A stretch of 64,000 bases of DNA from Fidelibacterota bacterium SCGC AAA298-D23 (GTDB taxonomy: Bacteria; Fidelibacterota; Marinisomatia; Marinisomatales; Marinisomataceae): assembly GCA_000402655.1 (NCBI GenBank), contig AQSI01000001.1:1-64000 (forward strand), given 5' to 3'. The notes below the pieces were generated by a model. That model was not told where the DNA came from. It searched no databases and saw only the letters and a program-made list of their open reading frames with translations. Each line of letters starts with the position of its first letter. Within the stretch, counting starts at the first letter, position 1. Shown here piece by piece: positions 60,967 through 64,000 of this stretch. Made by a program: the position numbers and the translations under genes.

Positions 60967-62813
60967 GAAAGATTTTCAGCTACAATATCTGCAACGTCTT
61001 TAACTTTAATTTCTTCTTGACCGTCAGGAGTCAATGGTCCAATACCTTGATTCATCATACCATAACAAAAATTACATCCGGTTACTACTGTATCAGTTTT
61101 TGATTCAATAACCTGCTCAGCTCTTAAAAGGTGGGTTCTACCTTCTCCACTATCTTTTTTCCACCATAAAGCACCACCAGCTCCACAACACAAAGTATCT
61201 TTACCGCTTTCATCTAATTCAAAGAATTCTGGTGCAGCTGCTTTTATTGCATTTCGGGGAGCAGAAACTTCATCAAGCGTTCTTGAAAGATTACATGGAT
61301 CATGATAAGTCACTTTCTCTAATGAACCCGGATTAATATTAATCCTTCCTTCTTCTAATAAATCTGAAATCACTTGGGTATGATGTTTTACCTCGTATTT
61401 AATTTCATGATATTTTTTATATTCTTTTTGAAGATTTACAACACAGTGAGGGCACATAGTTGTGACATTTTTTACTTTATTTAGTTCTTCAACATTTTGA
61501 TCCATTAATAATTGGTAAGTTAATTTATCTCCCAATTTATTTGCAGGATCACCTGAACATTGTTCATTACTTAATACACCATAAGTCACCCCGGCTGATT
61601 CAAGTATTTTTACAAAATTTCTTACCGAACTTACAAAATTAGGGTCCATTGCATGCTTAGCAAAACAACCCAACCAAAGCACTAATTCTTTGTCAGCTGT
61701 ATAAACTGGAAGTTCATTAAGTAAATCACTTGATGATGATCCCTCCGTATTTCCCGTCTCTTGCAGATTTCTTAAAAGCTTTTGATACTCTTGTGGAACA
61801 TCGCCTTCTGCAAGAACTTGAAAGCTTCTTATTTCATCTGCTTTCTCAACGTGATTTCCAACAGGACAAACTTCTGTACATGCTTGACATGTGGTACATT
61901 CCCATCCTGCTTCAACATTGATTTTATCAACAACATTAACATCGCCACTTTCAAGCATCGGATTTTTTAAATCTAGAATAAAATGATATTTAGGATCTAG
62001 GATTCCACCACCTCTATTTGCTGGGCATACCTCTGTACACCTTCCACATTCAACGCATGTAAAAATATCAAGAGCTTGATCTTTGCTAAGTCTTGATAAA
62101 TCAAGTAATAAATTATCTAATTCCTCTTCCGATGCTTCCATATCGATTGGAATAGCTCCATGATTTGGAACCTCAAATGGGCGCAAGAAAATATTGAAAG
62201 GTGATAATACCAAATGCATATGTTTGGATTGTGGGATTAAAAATAAAAACCCTCCAATTACTCCAGAATGTAACCACCAATTAAATTTTTCCGCTACTCC
62301 CGATAGAATATGTAATTCATCAATTAAATAGGTGATCATTAGTGTAACAATGAATACTGAAACTAATGCAGAAGTGCTCGAAAATTTTCCTAAAGCCTCA
62401 GGTTTAATCACAAAACGTCTATATGCTAACCCTAAAATACCTATAGTACATAAGATTGCCCAAGGTGCACCAAAAATCAAAAAATAAGTATGTCTAAAAG
62501 ACTCACTAAATATTGGAAATCCGAAGGCCATACCAAAATGATTGATTGTTATCAAACCAAAAAAGATAAAACCGTACATTACAAGAGCATGTAATATTCC
62601 AGCAGACTTTCTATTACCGCTGGTGACTTTTTTATGCAAAATGACTTCATCAAATACTCTAACGATTCTTTTCGGAAGCTCATCAACGCTGAAATCTGAC
62701 TTACCTTTTAAAACAATTTTAAGTCTTAAGAGCAAGTGATATAGGAAAAAAGTAATACCAGATAGAAGAAAAACTGCTAAGATTACTTGTTCTACAATAG
62801 AAAATTGTAACAT
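60963..62813 (-). CDS. Membrane Fe-S oxidoreductase linked to EtfAB (EtfAB:menaquinone oxidoreductase type)
   Basis: 616 residues. About six N-terminal helices of NarI/heme-b type with several histidines, then two [4Fe-4S] motifs CVECGRCTEVCP (near residue 249) and CTTCQACTEVCP (near 306), and two CCG-type domains ending in CSGDP and CCGAGGALWW. This order is that of the EtfAB-dependent membrane oxidoreductase (EMO, FadF), which passes electrons from acyl-CoA dehydrogenation to menaquinone. The next genes upstream are etfA and etfB, which supports this. HdrD-like proteins share the soluble half. Confidence 0.9.
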   Translation of the reverse strand: MLQFSIVEQVILAVFLLSGITFFLYHLLLRLKIVLKGKSDFSVDELPKRIVRVFDEVILHKKVTSGNRKSAGILHALVMYGFIFFGLITINHFGMAFGFPIFSESFRHTYFLIFGAPWAILCTIGILGLAYRRFVIKPEALGKFSSTSALVSVFIVTLMITYLIDELHILSGVAEKFNWWLHSGVIGGFLFLIPQSKHMHLVLSPFNIFLRPFEVPNHGAIPIDMEASEEELDNLLLDLSRLSKDQALDIFTCVECGRCTEVCPANRGGGILDPKYHFILDLKNPMLESGDVNVVDKINVEAGWECTTCQACTEVCPVGNHVEKADEIRSFQVLAEGDVPQEYQKLLRNLQETGNTEGSSSSDLLNELPVYTADKELVLWLGCFAKHAMDPNFVSSVRNFVKILESAGVTYGVLSNEQCSGDPANKLGDKLTYQLLMDQNVEELNKVKNVTTMCPHCVVNLQKEYKKYHEIKYEVKHHTQVISDLLEEGRININPGSLEKVTYHDPCNLSRTLDEVSAPRNAIKAAAPEFFELDESGKDTLCCGAGGALWWKKDSGEGRTHLLRAEQVIESKTDTVVTGCNFCYGMMNQGIGPLTPDGQEEIKVKDVADIVAENLS

Positions 62814-62822
62814 AAAAGATTA

Positions 62823-63794
62823 CTACTTACTGTTGTTAATTTCTTCAGTTAACTTTGGAACAATTTCGAGGACATCACCAATAACTGCGTAGTCAGCAAT
62901 TTCAAATATTGGAGCATCTTCATCTTTGTTGATTGCTAAGATATTTTTTGAACCCTTCATACCAACAACATGCTGAATCGCTCCAGAAACACCACAAGAA
63001 AAATATAATTTAGGAGATACAACTTGACCAGAACTTCCGACTTGTCTATAAGGAGGTAACCAGCCCATGTCTACAACAGGTCTAGAAGATGCAACTTCAG
63101 CCCCCATTGCTTCAGCTAGCGATTCCATTGAAGGTAGGTTATCTTCACTTTCAATCCCTCTTCCAACTGAAACAATTAATTCTGCTGCTGTTAAATCAAC
63201 GCCAGTGGATGATTCTTGAAACTCGGGTTCACTTTTTGACTTAATATCATTATCTAACAATTGTACATTGAAATCTACTTCAGCTTCTGGCTCACCTTCC
63301 TCAATATCATCACTTGAAAATGCGGCAGATTGAAAACTTAATAAAGCTTGATCTGAAGATACTTCAATGCTAGTTGCAAGCTTAGCATTAAAAACTTGTT
63401 TAGAGAAATGTGGATTTCCATCTTTGAAGTCAACTGAAATAATATCACTAACGAATGGCATATTAAGTTTTGCACTAACTCTAGGTACAAAATCTCTTAC
63501 CATATAAGAATGTCCAAATAATGCATATTTCGGTGAAAGCTCAGTTATAACGTCTGAAAGAACTTTTGAATAACCGTCAGCTGAATACATATCTATTAAG
63601 GAATGTTCTGCTAAAATAAGTTTACTTGACTTAAAATTTTGTGCTTGAGATTTTAATTCTTTAACTTTTTCACCAATACACAATACAGCTAAGTCACAAT
63701 TAAGATTTTTTGCAAATTTTTGACCTGCAACTAATGCCTCGATACTGAAAGGATGAATTTTACCCCTCTGATTTTCTAATACAACTAATATCAT
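62823..63794 (-). CDS. etfA: Electron transfer flavoprotein, alpha subunit
   Basis: 323 residues. N-terminal adenine-nucleotide-like domain (MILVVLENQRGKIHPFS), then the FAD domain: ELIVSVGRGIESEDN, SRPVVDMGWLPPYRQVGSSG and YFSCGVSGAIQHVVGM. Forms EtfAB, which collects electrons from dehydrogenases. The ATG shares TAATG with the etfB stop. A long acidic insertion (DDIEEGEPEAEVDF) lies before the FAD domain. Confidence 0.96.
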   Translation of the reverse strand: MILVVLENQRGKIHPFSIEALVAGQKFAKNLNCDLAVLCIGEKVKELKSQAQNFKSSKLILAEHSLIDMYSADGYSKVLSDVITELSPKYALFGHSYMVRDFVPRVSAKLNMPFVSDIISVDFKDGNPHFSKQVFNAKLATSIEVSSDQALLSFQSAAFSSDDIEEGEPEAEVDFNVQLLDNDIKSKSEPEFQESSTGVDLTAAELIVSVGRGIESEDNLPSMESLAEAMGAEVASSRPVVDMGWLPPYRQVGSSGQVVSPKLYFSCGVSGAIQHVVGMKGSKNILAINKDEDAPIFEIADYAVIGDVLEIVPKLTEEINNSK

Positions 63795-64000
63795 TATATG
63801 ACCTTTAATCTATTTTTTAAAATATCCATAAGCTTAGCGACAATTGTATCTGAGTCACCGACAATTTTTTCGGTCACTTTCTCATTTTTAGGAATGAATA
63901 AATTTACGAAGCTTTGATTTTGGGCTTCAGGAGTAGACTCAAGAGTATTTAATTCTTTTCTTTTTGCTCCCATAATACCTTTTAATGAGGGATAACGTGG
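63794..64000 (-). CDS. etfB: Electron transfer flavoprotein, beta subunit (C-terminal part)
   Basis: 69 codons are visible and the 5' end lies beyond the window. The first residues, PRYPSLKGIMGAKRKEL, are the conserved C-terminal recognition region of EtfB; the rest is the lysine-rich tail ending KVI. It overlaps etfA by one base, so etfB-etfA-oxidoreductase form one transcript. Confidence 0.88.
   Translation of the reverse strand, partial: PRYPSLKGIMGAKRKELNTLESTPEAQNQSFVNLFIPKNEKVTEKIVGDSDTIVAKLMDILKNRLKVI

Noticed and set aside
1..64000. Insertion sequences, prophage or integrated elements
   Set aside because: No transposase, integrase, phage structural gene or attachment-like repeat was recognised; composition and gene content look uniform.

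Overview
The window is an AT-rich, tightly packed bacterial chromosome segment with about 70 protein genes and five tRNAs. I saw no insertion sequence, prophage, CRISPR array or rRNA. Adjacent genes often overlap by 1 to 23 bases, and six convergent pairs share their 3' ends, which points to a streamlined, probably marine, heterotroph. The gene content suggests a diderm of the Fibrobacterota-Chlorobiota-Bacteroidota side, with Marinimicrobia (SAR406) as my best guess: menaquinone methyltransferase, DUF2480 and DUF6702 proteins, an outer-membrane barrel protein, lipoproteins, an LptF/G permease, a two-subunit 2-oxoacid:ferredoxin oxidoreductase and an EtfAB-linked membrane Fe-S oxidoreductase. 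The taxon is an inference; no rRNA is present.

Layout. 1-5.4 kb: the end of a glycine-rich Rieske protein, an acyltransferase, a short-chain dehydrogenase and a very large CPBP-family membrane protease. 5.4-14.3 kb: an SDR, a DUF2805 protein, a cobalamin-binding-like protein, acetyl-CoA synthetase, a PAQR protein, MenG, 5-formyl-THF cyclo-ligase, a membrane protein behind a 27-codon carbamate-kinase remnant, a PKD-esterase lipoprotein, a CIA30 protein and tRNA-Val. 14.3-16.7 kb: Lon. 16.8-25.9 kb: one leftward run of ten genes (GNAT, MsbA-like exporter, citrate synthase, Nth, QueD-like, YhhQ-like, FolE, Lpd, LipB, LipA) ending in an eleventh, secreted protein.

26-38.9 kb: hydrolase, exonuclease III, monothiol glutaredoxin, tRNA-Glu, a possible structured RNA, tRNA-Asn, then the riboflavin genes (ribD-ribE-ribBA-ribH) downstream of a Rieske oxygenase, a barrel protein and a TlpA-like lipoprotein. 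Next come a membrane-anchored glutathione peroxidase, a ZIP transporter, DUF3147, a lipocalin, YidD, dCTP deaminase and Lgt. 38.9-46.7 kb: M1 peptidase, an EthD-like protein, a YiiX-like hydrolase, and a leftward set made of a DEDD exonuclease, a TIGR02450 protein, AlkB-type alkane monooxygenase, an aldo/keto reductase with an extra cysteine-rich N-terminus and a PD-(D/E)XK nuclease; tRNA-Pro and tRNA-His follow.

46.7-64 kb: an LptF/G permease, PBP1A, fumarase, KorB and KorA. A nine-gene SUF operon (DUF59, sufA, sufB, sufC, sufD, sufE, sufT, sufS, DUF2480) diverges from korA. It is followed by the EtfAB-quinone Fe-S oxidoreductase, etfA and the end of etfB. Together the genes describe a respiring organism running TCA steps through citrate synthase, a ferredoxin-dependent 2-oxoacid oxidoreductase and fumarase. 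Electrons from acyl-CoA oxidation would enter menaquinone through EtfAB. Iron-sulfur, lipoyl and flavin cofactors are made by genes in this same window. No single locus is clearly a new system. The best leads are the carbamate-kinase remnant coupled to a membrane protein, the cysteine-rich extension on the aldo/keto reductase beside alkB, the QueD-like protein lacking its catalytic cysteine, and a long-stem intergenic RNA candidate.
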